Source: an uncultured Allorhizobium sp. (GTDB lineage Bacteria; Pseudomonadota; Alphaproteobacteria; Rhizobiales; Rhizobiaceae). Taken from it: a DNA stretch of 64,000 bases. The notes under the pieces are model-generated. The model made no database searches. It saw only the letters and a program-made list of their open reading frames with translations, and had not been told where the DNA came from. The stretch lies in contig OY288189.1 of NCBI GenBank assembly GCA_958439205.1, positions 761,960-825,959 of the forward strand. Direction: 5' to 3'. Made by a program: the position numbers and the translations under genes. How positions within the stretch are numbered: position 1 is the first letter of the stretch; each line of letters opens with the position of its first letter. Positions 30,773 to 42,988 of this stretch are shown in pieces.

Positions 30773-31273
30773 ATGGCCCACGTCGCGCCCGCCTCTTATT
30801 CCATCCCGCAGAAGGCCCTTCACTGGGTGATGGCCCTGCTCATCCTGTTCAATCTCATCTTCTCTGATGCGATGGAGGAGGTGGCCGAAGCCTATGAACG
30901 CGGGGAGGTCCCTTCACCTGACGACCTGACCTTCGCCAATATCCATGCTTATGTCGGGATCGCCGTCCTCTGTCTCGGGCTTGTCCGGCTCGCGGTCCGG
31001 CTGACACATGGTGCGCCACCCGCGCCGGCCGAGGAACCACCGCTCCTGGCGCTCGCTGCCAAGCTGGCGCATGGCACCTTTTACGCGCTCTTCTTCTTGA
31101 TCCCGTTCAGCGGCATCGGCGCCTACTACTTCGGCAACGAGACTGCGGGCTTCGTGCATGGCGGTCCGTTGAAGAGCCTCATGTGGCTTTTGATCGCAGT
31201 GCACATTCTGGCGCTTCTGGTACATCAGTTCTACTGGAAGACGCAGGTCGCCAAGCGCATGACGCACGGGTGA
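30773..31273 (+). CDS. Cytochrome b561 family protein
   Basis: A 166-residue membrane protein with four helices. The likely heme-b ligands are in IPQKALHWVMALLI, FANIHAYVGIAVL and the last helix AVHILALLVHQFYW. It resembles bacterial CybB-type cytochromes that oxidise quinol or handle superoxide; the exact partner is unknown. ATG 30773 is used because homology begins at the SIPQKALHW segment; upstream in-frame codons overlap the lpd terminator. The next gene begins just after its stop. Confidence 0.88.
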   Translation: MAHVAPASYSIPQKALHWVMALLILFNLIFSDAMEEVAEAYERGEVPSPDDLTFANIHAYVGIAVLCLGLVRLAVRLTHGAPPAPAEEPPLLALAAKLAHGTFYALFFLIPFSGIGAYYFGNETAGFVHGGPLKSLMWLLIAVHILALLVHQFYWKTQVAKRMTHG

Positions 31274-31290
31274 TCGCCAAGGGGGACCGG

Positions 31291-31791
31291 ATGGGTGTTG
31301 TCGTCGAGCAGCGTGTGACGCTTCCGCATCACGACCTTCCCTCAGCCGATTGGGCTGATAGCTACTGCGTCCGGCTTGATCGAAACGATCTCGATCCTAT
31401 GGAGGTCGCCAGGGATCTCATGGGTCGCGCGCCGCGCTGGGTCGGCACTCTGCTCAAGATCCGCAATCGGATTGTCGGTCTCTTCGGATTGAAGTCAGCT
31501 GAGCTTGAACTGACCGGCCAGGACAAGATCGGCGGCTTTCCGGTCATTCATCATGATGGCGAGCGCGTGCTGCTCGGCTTCGACGACAAGCATCTGGATT
31601 TCCGGATCATCGTGACGGTCGAGCCAGAGGGTGCCGGCCACCAACACGTGTCGCTGACGACGCTCGTCAATCGGCACAACCTGTTTGGCCGGATCTACAT
31701 CCTCGTCGTCACGCCGTTCCACAAGCTGATCGTGAAGACCTTCCTGAAGCGCTTTGCCGCTTCGAAAGGCCTCAGCCGTCGATCCGCGTAA
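31291..31791 (+). CDS. DUF2867 family protein
   Basis: A 166-residue cytoplasmic protein resembling DUF2867 (helix-grip, START-like). Landmarks are SYCVRLDRNDLDP, MGRAPRWVGTLLKIRNRIVGLFGL, the FDDKHLDFRIIV strand pair and NLFGRIYILVVTPFHKLIV. Function is unknown. GGGGGAC at 31281-31287 supports ATG 31291; GTG 31270, overlapping the cytochrome stop, is an alternative. The last 20 bases overlap the end of the convergent TraB/GumN gene. Confidence 0.8.
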   Translation: MGVVVEQRVTLPHHDLPSADWADSYCVRLDRNDLDPMEVARDLMGRAPRWVGTLLKIRNRIVGLFGLKSAELELTGQDKIGGFPVIHHDGERVLLGFDDKHLDFRIIVTVEPEGAGHQHVSLTTLVNRHNLFGRIYILVVTPFHKLIVKTFLKRFAASKGLSRRSA

Positions 31792-32863
31792 CGGTGTAGC
31801 CCTGGCCGCGCAGCAACTCGACCAGACCTTCTTCGCCCGGCAGATGCAGCGCGCCGACGGCGATGAAGGCATTGCCCTTTTCGAGATGCTGCTTGCTGCC
31901 TTCGGCCATCACCAGATTGCGGTCGCGGACGATCCGCGTCTCGAAGGCGGCATAGGCACTCTCGTCTTCACCTGACTCGGTCGGGGCCACGGCCTTCAGC
32001 ATGGGCATGGTCATGCCGATATCACCGGCGAGATAAAGCTCCGTCATCGTCTCGATGACGTCTTCCATCTTGTCGCCGAGCGCGATCGTCTCGATCAGAG
32101 CCTTGAAATGAAAGTCGACCGGCAGGTCTGCCATGGCTTCGAGCTGCTCAACAAGGGTTTCCAGCCCGGCGATCGGCTTGCCGGCATTCACCGCATCTTC
32201 CGCGATCTGCTTGTCGAGGAAGGAGGCGCCGGCTGCCTTGCGCGACATTTCGCAGGCGGGGAGCGCAACGAAGCTCGCGAGGATCCAAGGCTTCATCCGG
32301 GCAACGGCGCCAAGCGCGAGGCCGCGCTCCTTCAGGCCGGATTCCAGTTTGGCGAGTTCCGCAGCGTCGAGGTGGTCCTTCACGGACTTGCCGTCCGTAA
32401 ACATGGTGAGTTCGGGATGCATGAGCAGGGAAGCGGCGGCCTTCTGCTCGTCGAGGATCTCGTCCGATTCGATGACGACCACATCTGCCGCTGCAGCCGC
32501 TTCGCGGGCGCCGTTCGGCATGGTGAGAACGCGGGGATCAGTGACATGCATGGTGCCGAGCAGATAAGAGGGCTTCAGGCCCTCCTTCTCGACCTTCCAG
32601 AAGATACCCTTGCCATTCGGCACCTTGGCCGCTTCCGCGCGGATCTTCGCGAGCTCTTCCGGCTTTTCCTTTTCCATGGTCACGAGCAGGTTCTCGCCAT
32701 GGCAGGCCGTGTCGGATGCGCGGGCAGGGCTGACCACAAGCAGGGTAGCCAGCAGCAGGGCGACAAGCACAAGCGGCAGCGCGCCCGCGATCCAGAGGCC
32801 GATCTCGGATGGCGAAAGGCGCGGCAGGGTCGGCCGCAGCGTGAAAAGGCGATGCGCGTTCAT
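31772..32863 (-). CDS. TraB/GumN (TIKI-like) family protein
   Basis: A 363-residue protein with an N-terminal membrane helix (about residues 22-48) that anchors it or acts as a signal. The TIKI-like domain shows LLGTMHVTDPRV with its metal-binding GxxH, the VVIESDE motif and the C-terminal FIAVGALHLPGEEGL. Eukaryotic TIKI members are metalloproteases, but the bacterial role is unknown. The gene overlaps DUF2867 by 20 bases at the 3' ends. xerC lies upstream on the same strand, 90 bases away. Confidence 0.85.
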   Translation of the reverse strand: MNAHRLFTLRPTLPRLSPSEIGLWIAGALPLVLVALLLATLLVVSPARASDTACHGENLLVTMEKEKPEELAKIRAEAAKVPNGKGIFWKVEKEGLKPSYLLGTMHVTDPRVLTMPNGAREAAAAADVVVIESDEILDEQKAAASLLMHPELTMFTDGKSVKDHLDAAELAKLESGLKERGLALGAVARMKPWILASFVALPACEMSRKAAGASFLDKQIAEDAVNAGKPIAGLETLVEQLEAMADLPVDFHFKALIETIALGDKMEDVIETMTELYLAGDIGMTMPMLKAVAPTESGEDESAYAAFETRIVRDRNLVMAEGSKQHLEKGNAFIAVGALHLPGEEGLVELLRGQGYTVTRIDG

Positions 32864-32953
32864 GTCGTCTCCTGTCAGAAGTGAGGAGAATAGAAGCGAT
32901 CGCCCTCACGTTCGATTAAGGATCTTGGTTAATGCAGGCGCGATCGGGACGCG

Positions 32954-33877
32954 TCAGGCGCGCGGATGGGCGCGGTCGTAGATGTCCAGAAGCCGTGCGC
33001 TGTCGACGCCGGTATAGATCTGCGTGGTCGAGAGGCTCGCATGGCCGAGCAGTTCCTGGATCGTCCTCAAGTCCCCGCCACTGCCCAGAAGGTGTGTCGC
33101 GAAGGAATGGCGCAGCGCATGGGGCGTGGCCGAATCCGGCAGGCCGAGGGCCGAGCGCAGCTTCTGCATCTCGCGCTGGATGATCGCCGGCTGAAGCGGT
33201 CCACCGCGAGCACCCCGAAAGAGGGGAGCATCGGCTTCGAGATGGTAGGGGCAGAGCTTGTAGTAGGTTTCCACTGCTTCCATGACGACCGGAAGCAGCG
33301 GTACGAGCCGCATTTTGCCGCCCTTGCCGGTGATGCGCAGGCTGGTCGGCCTGCCCTGGAAAACGTCGGGTGTCAGCCCGAGCGCCTCGGAGATGCGAAG
33401 ACCGCATCCATACAGCAGGGAGAGCACGGCTGCGTCCCTGGCCGCGATCCAGGGCTCTTCGTGCATCTGTGTGTCGATCGCGACCACGGCCAGAGCCTGA
33501 CGGCCGCTGAGTGGCTTGGGCAGGGATTTCGGCTGTTTCGGCGAGCGGATCGCACTCGCACCCGCCGCATTGACCAGGCCCTTGCGTTCCAGGTGGCGCA
33601 GGAAGGAGCGCAGGCCCGCCAGATGGCGACCGAGCGTTCGCGCACCGGCCCCGTCCTTGCGGCGATGGGCGAGGAAGCCGCGCAGATCCGCCGGGCGCAA
33701 CGCCTCGATATCGCGGATCTTCACCATTCCGCCAACATGGGTGGACAGGAACTGAAGGAATTGCCGCGTGTCGCGTTCATAGGCTTCCAGCGTATTGCCC
33801 GACAGCCGACGCTCGGCACCAAGGCTTTCCAGCCAGGCGGCACGTTCGCCGAGGAGTTTTTCGTCTGCCTGGATCAA
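32954..33877 (-). CDS. xerC: Tyrosine recombinase XerC
   Basis: A 307-residue site-specific recombinase that with XerD resolves chromosome dimers at dif. The N-terminal SAM-like domain binds DNA (LEAYERDTRQFLQFL). The catalytic set is visible: Arg in YGCGLRISEALGL, Lys in GKGGKMRLVP, His-x-x-Arg in HALRHSFATHLL, a second His in LGHASLSTTQIYT and the nucleophilic Tyr in the same motif. The only usual start codon in the open frame is TTG 33877. The upstream frame stays open for about 30 codons without ATG or GTG. It is a housekeeping XerC, not a phage integrase. Confidence 0.93.
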   Translation of the reverse strand: MIQADEKLLGERAAWLESLGAERRLSGNTLEAYERDTRQFLQFLSTHVGGMVKIRDIEALRPADLRGFLAHRRKDGAGARTLGRHLAGLRSFLRHLERKGLVNAAGASAIRSPKQPKSLPKPLSGRQALAVVAIDTQMHEEPWIAARDAAVLSLLYGCGLRISEALGLTPDVFQGRPTSLRITGKGGKMRLVPLLPVVMEAVETYYKLCPYHLEADAPLFRGARGGPLQPAIIQREMQKLRSALGLPDSATPHALRHSFATHLLGSGGDLRTIQELLGHASLSTTQIYTGVDSARLLDIYDRAHPRA

Positions 33878-34022
33878 TTTTGCGCCTTCCGCGTTGTTGG
33901 GTGTCGGCCAGCCCTCGCACGATGGCGCGGGAGGGTTAACGAAGGACGAATATCGGGGCTGTCATGATCGGATCACAAATCGCTGCCAGAACCGCTCTGG
34001 AACTCTGGCGAGGTATTTGCTG

Positions 34023-34916
34023 ATGCGCCGCTCTCCCGTCTCCACCTTCGCAAGCGTCACCGACACTCTGTCGCTTCTTTCCCACGGTCGCCCCGGGCAT
34101 ATCGTCGACACGCTGATTGCCGAGCGTGGGCAGAAGCTCGTCGAGCATCCGCTCTGGCCCGCGATGCGGCCCTTTCTTTATAGCGTTCTGCGCTACGACA
34201 AGGCGATCCAGTTCGCCAATGATGTCGCGAACCTGCCGGGTCCGCAGGTGTTCGACTATCTGAGCGCTGCTCTCGGCCTCGATATCCAGGTCCGGCATGC
34301 TGATCGCATCCCGTCATCCGGCGGCTTCATCCTGGTCAGCAATCATCCGACCGGCATTGCCGACGGGGTTGCGATGTATGACCTGCTGAAGGATCGCCGT
34401 CCCGACATGACTTTCTTCGCCAACCGCGATGCCGTCAGGGTCAATCCGCGGCTTGCGGAAATCATCATCCCCGTCGAGTGGCGCGAGGAGCACAAGTCGA
34501 AGCTCAAGGCACGCGAGACGCTGAAACTCACCACGCGGGCCGTGGAAGAGGGCAGGGCTACCGTGCTCTTCCCGTCCGGCCGTATCGCCTATTGGGATGA
34601 GGGCAAGCTGAACGAGCGGCCCTGGAAGACGTCGGCTATCTCACTTGCGCGCAAATACAATCTGCCGATCCTGCCGGTGAACATGAAGGCCCGCAATTCT
34701 GGCCTGTTCTACTGGTTTGCCCGCTGGTCGACGGAGCTGCGCGACATGACCGTCTTCTACGAGCTTCTGAACAAGCGCGGCGGCCGTTTCGATTTTACCG
34801 TCGGCAATCTGGTCCCGGTCGAGGCTCTCGACGGCGATCCTGCCGAGGTAACCAAGGCGCTGGAAGACTTCACGGTCCATCAACTGCCAGCCGATCCCGA
34901 CCGCAGTTTCCGCTGA
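34023..34916 (+). CDS. Hemolysin/PlsC-like 1-acyltransferase family protein
   Basis: A 297-residue peripheral membrane acyltransferase. The acceptor motif is SNHPTGIADG (His-x5-Asp, as in the hemolysin/OlsA-like group). It is followed by ANRDAVRVNPRLAEIIIPVEW and a phosphate-binding FPSGRIAYW. Such enzymes acylate lysophospholipids or ornithine lipids; which is unclear. ATG 34023 is the best start; the long upstream frame overlaps xerC antisense and has no homology. Divergent from xerC, upstream of priA. Confidence 0.82.
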   Translation: MRRSPVSTFASVTDTLSLLSHGRPGHIVDTLIAERGQKLVEHPLWPAMRPFLYSVLRYDKAIQFANDVANLPGPQVFDYLSAALGLDIQVRHADRIPSSGGFILVSNHPTGIADGVAMYDLLKDRRPDMTFFANRDAVRVNPRLAEIIIPVEWREEHKSKLKARETLKLTTRAVEEGRATVLFPSGRIAYWDEGKLNERPWKTSAISLARKYNLPILPVNMKARNSGLFYWFARWSTELRDMTVFYELLNKRGGRFDFTVGNLVPVEALDGDPAEVTKALEDFTVHQLPADPDRSFR

Positions 34917-34976
34917 CCTCTTCTCCAGCATAAAGCCTGTTTTCTTTCTGTTCTTCCGGGGGCAAGTTGCAGCCCG

Positions 34977-37190
34977 ATGAAGGACGATTCGAAAAGCCTG
35001 TTCGGGGAACTGTTTGAGACACCGCGCCGCAAGGTGGTGCCGGTGCTCGTGCCCATGCCGGCACCTACCGCTTACAGCTACGCCGTACCGGATGGCATGA
35101 CGGTGGAGGCGGGTGCGATCGTACAGGTGCCGCTTGGGCCGCGTCAGGTGATCGGTGTGGTCTGGGATGGCGGCGAGGACGGCAAAGTCGATCCGAAGAA
35201 GCTCAGGGAAATCACCAAGGTCTTCGACTGCCCGCCGCTCGACCAGGACATGCGCACCTTCCTCGATTGGGTGGCTGCCTATACGCTTTCTCCACCCGGC
35301 TATGTCGCCCGCATGGCGCTTCGGGCGCCCGCTGCCTTTGATCCGGAGCCGATGATCGAGGGGCTGCGTTATGCCGGCTACGAGCCTGAGCGCCTGACGC
35401 CTGCGCGCCAGAAGGTGCTGGAGATGGCGGCCGATGGCCTTTCCTGGACGAAGAGCGGGCTTGCTCACGCGAGCGGCGTCTCGACCAGCGTGATCGACGG
35501 TCTCGTCAAACAGGGCGTGTTCGAACAGGTCTTCCTGCCGCCGCCGCCGCTGGTTGCGGCTCCCGATCCTGACTACGCGGAGAACCGGCTCGCCGGTCCG
35601 CAGAAGGAGGCGGCCGAAGAGATCCTCGACAGCCTGCGCAAGGGCGGCTTTGCCGTTTCCCTGATTGATGGCGTGACAGGCTCCGGCAAGACGGAGGTCT
35701 ATTTCGAGGCGATTGCCGAGACGTTGAAACAGGGCAAGCAGGTGCTGATCCTGCTGCCGGAAATTGCACTCACCGCCAACTTCCTTGAGCGCTTCCAGGA
35801 TCGCTTCGGCTCCAAGCCCGGCGAGTGGCATTCGGATCTCGCGACACGCACGCGTGAAAAGGTCTGGCGCCAGGTGGCGACCGGCGAGATCCGCGTCGTT
35901 GCCGGTGCGCGCTCGGCGCTCTTCCTGCCCTTCGAGAATTTGGGCTTGATCATCGTCGACGAAGAACATGATCCGGCCTTCAAGCAGGAAGACCGCGTCT
36001 TCTATAATGCGCGGGACATGGCGGTCGTGCGGGCGCGGATCGCGAACTTCCCGGTCGTGCTGGTCTCGGCGACGCCGTCTGTCGAGAGCCAGGTCAACTG
36101 CATCGCTGGGCGATACACGCGCATCCATCTGCCGACCCGCTTTGCCGATGCGGCGATGCCGGATCTGCATCTCATCGACATGCGTCGCGCGCCGCCCGAG
36201 CGGGGTGGGTTCCTGTCGCCGATCCTGCTGCGGTCCGTCGGCAAGGCGGTGGAGCGGGGAGAGCAGGCACTTCTGTTCCTAAACCGACGGGGTTATGCGC
36301 CGCTGACGCTCTGCCGGGTCTGCGGCCACCGCTTCCAGTGCCCGCAATGCTCAAGCTGGCTGGTCGAACACCGCTTCCGGGGTCAGATCCAGTGCCACCA
36401 GTGCGGCTATCACGAGCCGACGCCGAATTCCTGCCCGGAATGCGGCACGCTTGATCATCTCGTCGCCTGCGGCCCGGGTGTCGAGCGCATCGCCGAAGAG
36501 GTGGAGAAGCACTTTCCCGATGCGCGCACGTTGGTGCTGTCTTCCGATATCGGTGGCGTGAAGCGGCTTAGGCTGGAGCTCGAGGCGATCGCTAATGGCG
36601 AGGCCGATATCGTCATCGGCACCCAGCTCGTCGCCAAGGGGCATAACTTCCCATTGATGACGCTGGTCGGCATCATCGATGCGGATATCGGTCTGTCAAA
36701 TGGCGATCCACGTGCTGCCGAGCGCACCTTTCAGCTACTCTCGCAGGTTACCGGTCGTGCCGGTCGTACCGGGCGCAAGAGCCTCGGTCTGCTGCAGACC
36801 TTCCAGCCGCAGCATCCCGTCATGCAGGCAATCGTATCGGGTGATGCGGCCGCCTTTTATGAACGCGAGATCACCGAGCGCGAGCGGGCGCAGCTGCCGC
36901 CTTACGGGCGGCTGGTCTCGATCATCGTTTCCGCCGATACGCGGGCCGAAGCGGAAGGGCATGCCCGGGGGCTGCGCCAGGCCGCGCCGCATGAAAGCGG
37001 GATCATGATCCTCGGGCCGGCAGAGGCGCCGCTTGCCTTGATCCGGGGACGGCATCGCTTCCGGCTGCTGGTGCATGGTCGCCGCAACAGCGACATGCAG
37101 GCTTTCGTGAAAAGCATGTTGGAGCGGGGGCCGAAAGAGCGACGCTCGATCCAGGTGCAGGTCGATGTCGATCCGCAGAGCTTCCTGTGA
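34977..37190 (+). CDS. priA: Primosomal replication protein N' (PriA helicase)
   Basis: A 737-residue superfamily 2 helicase that reloads DnaB at stalled forks. The 3'-end-binding domain is N-terminal. Walker A is GVTGSGKTEVYFE (near residue 232), the DEAH-type box is VDEEHD, and the helicase region includes SATPSVES. The zinc-binding cysteines form two clusters between CRVCGHRFQCPQC and CHQCGYHEPTPNSCPECG. Motifs V-VI lie in IGTQLVAKGHNFP and QVTGRAGRTGR. Complete, of usual length; its place before the ATP synthase operon is conserved in rhizobia. Confidence 0.96.
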   Translation: MKDDSKSLFGELFETPRRKVVPVLVPMPAPTAYSYAVPDGMTVEAGAIVQVPLGPRQVIGVVWDGGEDGKVDPKKLREITKVFDCPPLDQDMRTFLDWVAAYTLSPPGYVARMALRAPAAFDPEPMIEGLRYAGYEPERLTPARQKVLEMAADGLSWTKSGLAHASGVSTSVIDGLVKQGVFEQVFLPPPPLVAAPDPDYAENRLAGPQKEAAEEILDSLRKGGFAVSLIDGVTGSGKTEVYFEAIAETLKQGKQVLILLPEIALTANFLERFQDRFGSKPGEWHSDLATRTREKVWRQVATGEIRVVAGARSALFLPFENLGLIIVDEEHDPAFKQEDRVFYNARDMAVVRARIANFPVVLVSATPSVESQVNCIAGRYTRIHLPTRFADAAMPDLHLIDMRRAPPERGGFLSPILLRSVGKAVERGEQALLFLNRRGYAPLTLCRVCGHRFQCPQCSSWLVEHRFRGQIQCHQCGYHEPTPNSCPECGTLDHLVACGPGVERIAEEVEKHFPDARTLVLSSDIGGVKRLRLELEAIANGEADIVIGTQLVAKGHNFPLMTLVGIIDADIGLSNGDPRAAERTFQLLSQVTGRAGRTGRKSLGLLQTFQPQHPVMQAIVSGDAAAFYEREITERERAQLPPYGRLVSIIVSADTRAEAEGHARGLRQAAPHESGIMILGPAEAPLALIRGRHRFRLLVHGRRNSDMQAFVKSMLERGPKERRSIQVQVDVDPQSFL

Positions 37191-37303
37191 GCGGTTTTCA
37201 GCCGATCGAGGTCGCATCGCCCTCACAATGAGCCGCAAAGCCCATACCGCCACCGCGCGTTTCGTGCCATAAGCCCCGCGATTTCTTTCACGCGGGTCGA
37301 TCC

Positions 37304-37687
37304 ATGGAATTCTACTTCCCCACTGAACTTGGCGAACAGCTGGCCTTTCTCTCCGCTGCCGCAGCAGCGCTCATCGGCTGCTTCGTCCTCTTTGCTCCAG
37401 GCCTCACCCTGAAGGCGCTAGGTCTCACCGCTGCCGAGGGGCGACCGGAAGGTCTGGGTGCTGCGCGGTCCATCGGCGGGCTCATTGTCGGTTTCGCCGG
37501 AACGGCACTCCTGCTCGCCCAGCCGACCGTCTATCTGGCCTTTGGCGCGGCGGTCGCTCTGTCTGCCTTTGCCCGTATCCTGTCGATCATGTCGGACCAT
37601 GGCGGCACCTGGCGCAATCTTCTCCTTCTGGTTGTGCAGGCGGTCATCGCTTCTCTCTCCCTCGCCTATGTCTTTGGTCTGACATGA
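37304..37687 (+). CDS. Small DUF4345-like membrane protein
   Basis: A 127-residue protein with about four hydrophobic segments (residues 10-32, 50-72, 74-92 and 105-126). The pattern GLGAARSIGGLIVGFAGTALL followed by FARILSIMSDHG is reminiscent of the DUF4345 family of small inner-membrane proteins of unknown function. It stands between priA and atpH. I assign no function. Confidence 0.7.
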   Translation: MEFYFPTELGEQLAFLSAAAAALIGCFVLFAPGLTLKALGLTAAEGRPEGLGAARSIGGLIVGFAGTALLLAQPTVYLAFGAAVALSAFARILSIMSDHGGTWRNLLLLVVQAVIASLSLAYVFGLT

Positions 37688-37762
37688 AGATCGGTCAGGA
37701 ATTGGATCTCCGAACAATCCCGCCAATTTGACGCAGATTTGGACAAAAAACGCCGCAAGGCC

Positions 37763-37790
37763 TTGCTCTGAAGTAGCAAACCTTTAATAC
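37763..37790 (+). promoter_or_regulatory. Possible sigma-70-type promoter of the atp operon
   Basis: TTGCTC (37763-37768) and TAATAC (37785-37790) are separated by 16 bases within the 263-base gap before atpH. Both hexamers are only moderate matches. A CTAG-containing inverted repeat (GTCTAG at 37802-37807 with CTAGAC at 37818-37823) lies just downstream. Confidence 0.3.
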
Positions 37791-37950
37791 GCGTGTTGCG
37801 AGTCTAGACCTGCTATGCTAGACGGACCGCGAAATTCGGAAAACGCAAGTGCAACATGCTTGTGTTTTTGGGGAAAAACAAAACGATATCAGGAGTTTGA
37901 GAGGCCTCAATCGAGGTGTCCGGCATCCTGGATCAAGATCAGGGAATTTT

Positions 37951-38516
37951 TTGCCCGTGGCAGACGCATCCCAAGTGATTTCAGGCGTGGCGGAGCGTTA
38001 CGCTTCGTCGCTTTTCGAGCTCGCGCTCGAAGGCGGCGCAATTGACGCCGTTGCTGCCGATCTCAACCGTTTCCAGGCGATGATCGACGAAAGCGGCGAT
38101 CTGAAGCGTCTGGTCCTGTCGCCCGTCTTCACGGCCGAAGATCAGGTCAAGGCCATCAGCGCTATCGGCGAAAAGGCCGGTTTCAACGCGCTGGTGTTGA
38201 ACTTCCTGAAGGTCGTTGCAAGCAATCGCCGCCTGTTTGCCGTTCCTGGCATGGTGGCTGCCTATCGCCAGATCGCTGCCCGTCACAAGGGTGAGATCAC
38301 GGCTGACGTCACCTCTGCTCATGCCCTTACGGCTGAGCAGGAAACCGAACTGAAAGCGGCGCTGAAGGGCGTTACCGGCAAGGAAGTCTCGATCTCCGTC
38401 ACGGTCGATCCCTCCCTGCTCGGCGGCCTGATCGTGAAGGTCGGCTCCCGCCAGATCGACACGTCCCTTCGCACCAAACTTTCCACCCTTAAGCTTGCAC
38501 TGAAAGAGGTTGGCTG

Positions 38517-38517
<1 letters not shown>
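37951..38517 (+). CDS. atpH: ATP synthase F1 delta subunit
   Basis: A 188-residue stalk subunit that links F1 to the b subunits. The body [15 protein letters not shown] and the C-terminal [21 protein letters not shown] are family signatures. TTG 37951 is preferred: AGGGA at 37941-37945 is correctly spaced for it and too far from GTG 37957, and rhizobial AtpH commonly begins MPVAD. It is the first gene of atpHAGDC; the atpA ATG overlaps its stop by one base. The F0 genes are not in the window, as expected for Rhizobiales. Confidence 0.95.
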
Positions 38518-40046
<1,529 letters not shown>

Positions 40047-40075
40047 TTCAGGCTCAAGCCAAGGACGGATAACGG

Positions 40076-40954
40076 ATGCCTTCACTTAAGGATCTGAAAA
40101 ACCGGATCGCCTCCGTCAAGGCGACGCAGAAGATCACCAAGGCGATGAAGATGGTCGCCGCGGCGAAGCTGCGTCGTGCGCAGGAAGCGGCCGAGGCTGC
40201 CCGCCCGTACTCGCAGCGCATGGGTGTCGTCCTGGCCAACATCGCGCAAGCCGTGGGTTCGGACGACAGCGCACCGCGCCTGATGACCGGCACCGGCAAG
40301 GACGACGTGCATCTGCTCGTCGTCTGCACCGCCGAGCGTGGTCTGTGTGGCGGTTTCAACTCGTCGATCTCGCGTTTCGCTCGTGACCATGCGCGCAAGC
40401 TTTTGGCCCAGGGCAAGACGGTCAAGATCTTCTGCGTTGGCAAGAAGGGCTACGACAGCCTGCGCCGCGAATTTGCCGGCATGATCGTCGAGCGTGCGGA
40501 TCTGCGCGAAGTGAAGCGTATCGGCTTCACCAATGCAGATGCCATCGGTCGCAAGGTCATCGGCATGTTCGAGCGTGGCGAATTCGATGTCTGCACGCTG
40601 TTCTATTCCGAGTTCAAGTCGGTGATCAGCCAGATCCCGACCGCCCAGCAGATCATCCCGGCCGCTCCGGCCGAAGCTGCTCCGCAGGGTGGTGCATCCG
40701 CGCTTTACGAATACGAGCCGGATGCGGCTGGGATCCTCGAGGATCTCATCCCGCGCAACATCTCGGTTCAGATTTTCCGGGCCCTGCTCGAAAACGTTGC
40801 TGGTGAAATGGGCGCCAAGATGAGCGCCATGGACAATGCGACGCGCAATGCCGGTGAGATGATCAACAAGCTGACGCTTTCGTACAACCGCCAGCGTCAG
40901 GCGCAGATCACCAAGGAACTCATTGAAATCATTTCGGGCGCGGAAGCGCTCTGA
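40076..40954 (+). CDS. atpG: ATP synthase F1 gamma subunit
   Basis: A 292-residue central-stalk subunit that rotates inside the hexamer. The N-terminal coiled coil begins [37 protein letters not shown] and the C-terminal helix is [15 protein letters not shown]...[20 protein letters not shown], both family hallmarks. [15 protein letters not shown] is in the Rossmann-like domain. Lies 29 bases after atpA and 24 bases before atpD. Confidence 0.97.
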   Translation: MPSLKDLKNRIASVKATQKITKAMKMVAAAKLRRAQEAAEAARPYSQRMGVVLANIAQAVGSDDSAPRLMTGTGKDDVHLLVVCTAERGLCGGFNSSISRFARDHARKLLAQGKTVKIFCVGKKGYDSLRREFAGMIVERADLREVKRIGFTNADAIGRKVIGMFERGEFDVCTLFYSEFKSVISQIPTAQQIIPAAPAEAAPQGGASALYEYEPDAAGILEDLIPRNISVQIFRALLENVAGEMGAKMSAMDNATRNAGEMINKLTLSYNRQRQAQITKELIEIISGAEAL

Positions 40955-40978
40955 GGTTAAGGAAAGAGGGTAAGATAA

Positions 40979-42442
<1,464 letters not shown>

Positions 42443-42513
42443 GGCTCAAGGGAATGCCGGCACGCGGGATCACCCGCGTGTCGCTTAATCCTTCATCAGA
42501 GAAGTGAACGACC

Positions 42514-42921
42514 ATGGCCGACAATTTCAACTTTGAGCTCGTTTCGCCCGAGCGTCTTCTGCTCTCCGAACAGGTGATCGAAGTCGTCATTCCGGCAACG
42601 GAAGGCGAAATGACCGTCATGGCCAATCATGCGCCGACCATGACGACGATCAAGCCGGGCGTGGTGAGCGTCAAGCTCGCCTCCGGTCAGGTGTCCAAGT
42701 ATGTGGTCTTCGGTGGTTTCGCCGACGTCCTGCCGACCGGTTGCACATTGCTTGCCGAATCCGCCGTTCCGCTTTCGGAAATCTCGGCTGACACGCTGAC
42801 CAAGCGTATCGACGAAGCCCGCAAGGAACTTGACGGTGTCGAGCATCACGAGCACCGCACCAAGCTCGAGCAGTACCTCGCCGAGCTCACCAACCTGAAC
42901 GGCGTTCTCGTCGCCGCCTGA
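42514..42921 (+). CDS. atpC: ATP synthase F1 epsilon subunit
   Basis: A 135-residue rotor subunit with an N-terminal beta sandwich (FELVSPERLLLSEQVIEVVIPATEGEMTV region with NHAPTMTTIKPG) and a helical C-terminus that can inhibit ATP hydrolysis. Last gene of the atp operon, 71 bases after atpD; a strong intrinsic terminator follows. Confidence 0.95.
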   Translation: MADNFNFELVSPERLLLSEQVIEVVIPATEGEMTVMANHAPTMTTIKPGVVSVKLASGQVSKYVVFGGFADVLPTGCTLLAESAVPLSEISADTLTKRIDEARKELDGVEHHEHRTKLEQYLAELTNLNGVLVAA

Positions 42922-42948
42922 TCGGCTGCGCACGACAGACAAGAATTG

Positions 42949-42976
42949 AAGCCGGGCCTTTTGGTCCGGCTTTTTT
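42949..42976 (+). terminator. Intrinsic terminator of atpHAGDC
   Basis: A 10-bp stem (42949-42958 with 42963-42972, one G-T pair) with a TTTT loop, ending in a run of six Ts (42971-42976). It lies 28 bases after atpC. It may also stop the convergent GMC gene transcript, since the mirror strand begins with As. Confidence 0.88.
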
Positions 42977-42988
42977 CATGCCTTGATG

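Noticed and set aside
32916..32934. A TTAA...TTAA pair upstream of the TraB/GumN gene as a CtrA site.
   Set aside because: The spacer is 9 bases, not 7, so it does not match the consensus.
33795..34022. A longer N-terminus for the acyltransferase gene.
   Set aside because: It would overlap xerC on the other strand and lacks any resemblance to the family. The ATG at 34023 fits the conserved part.
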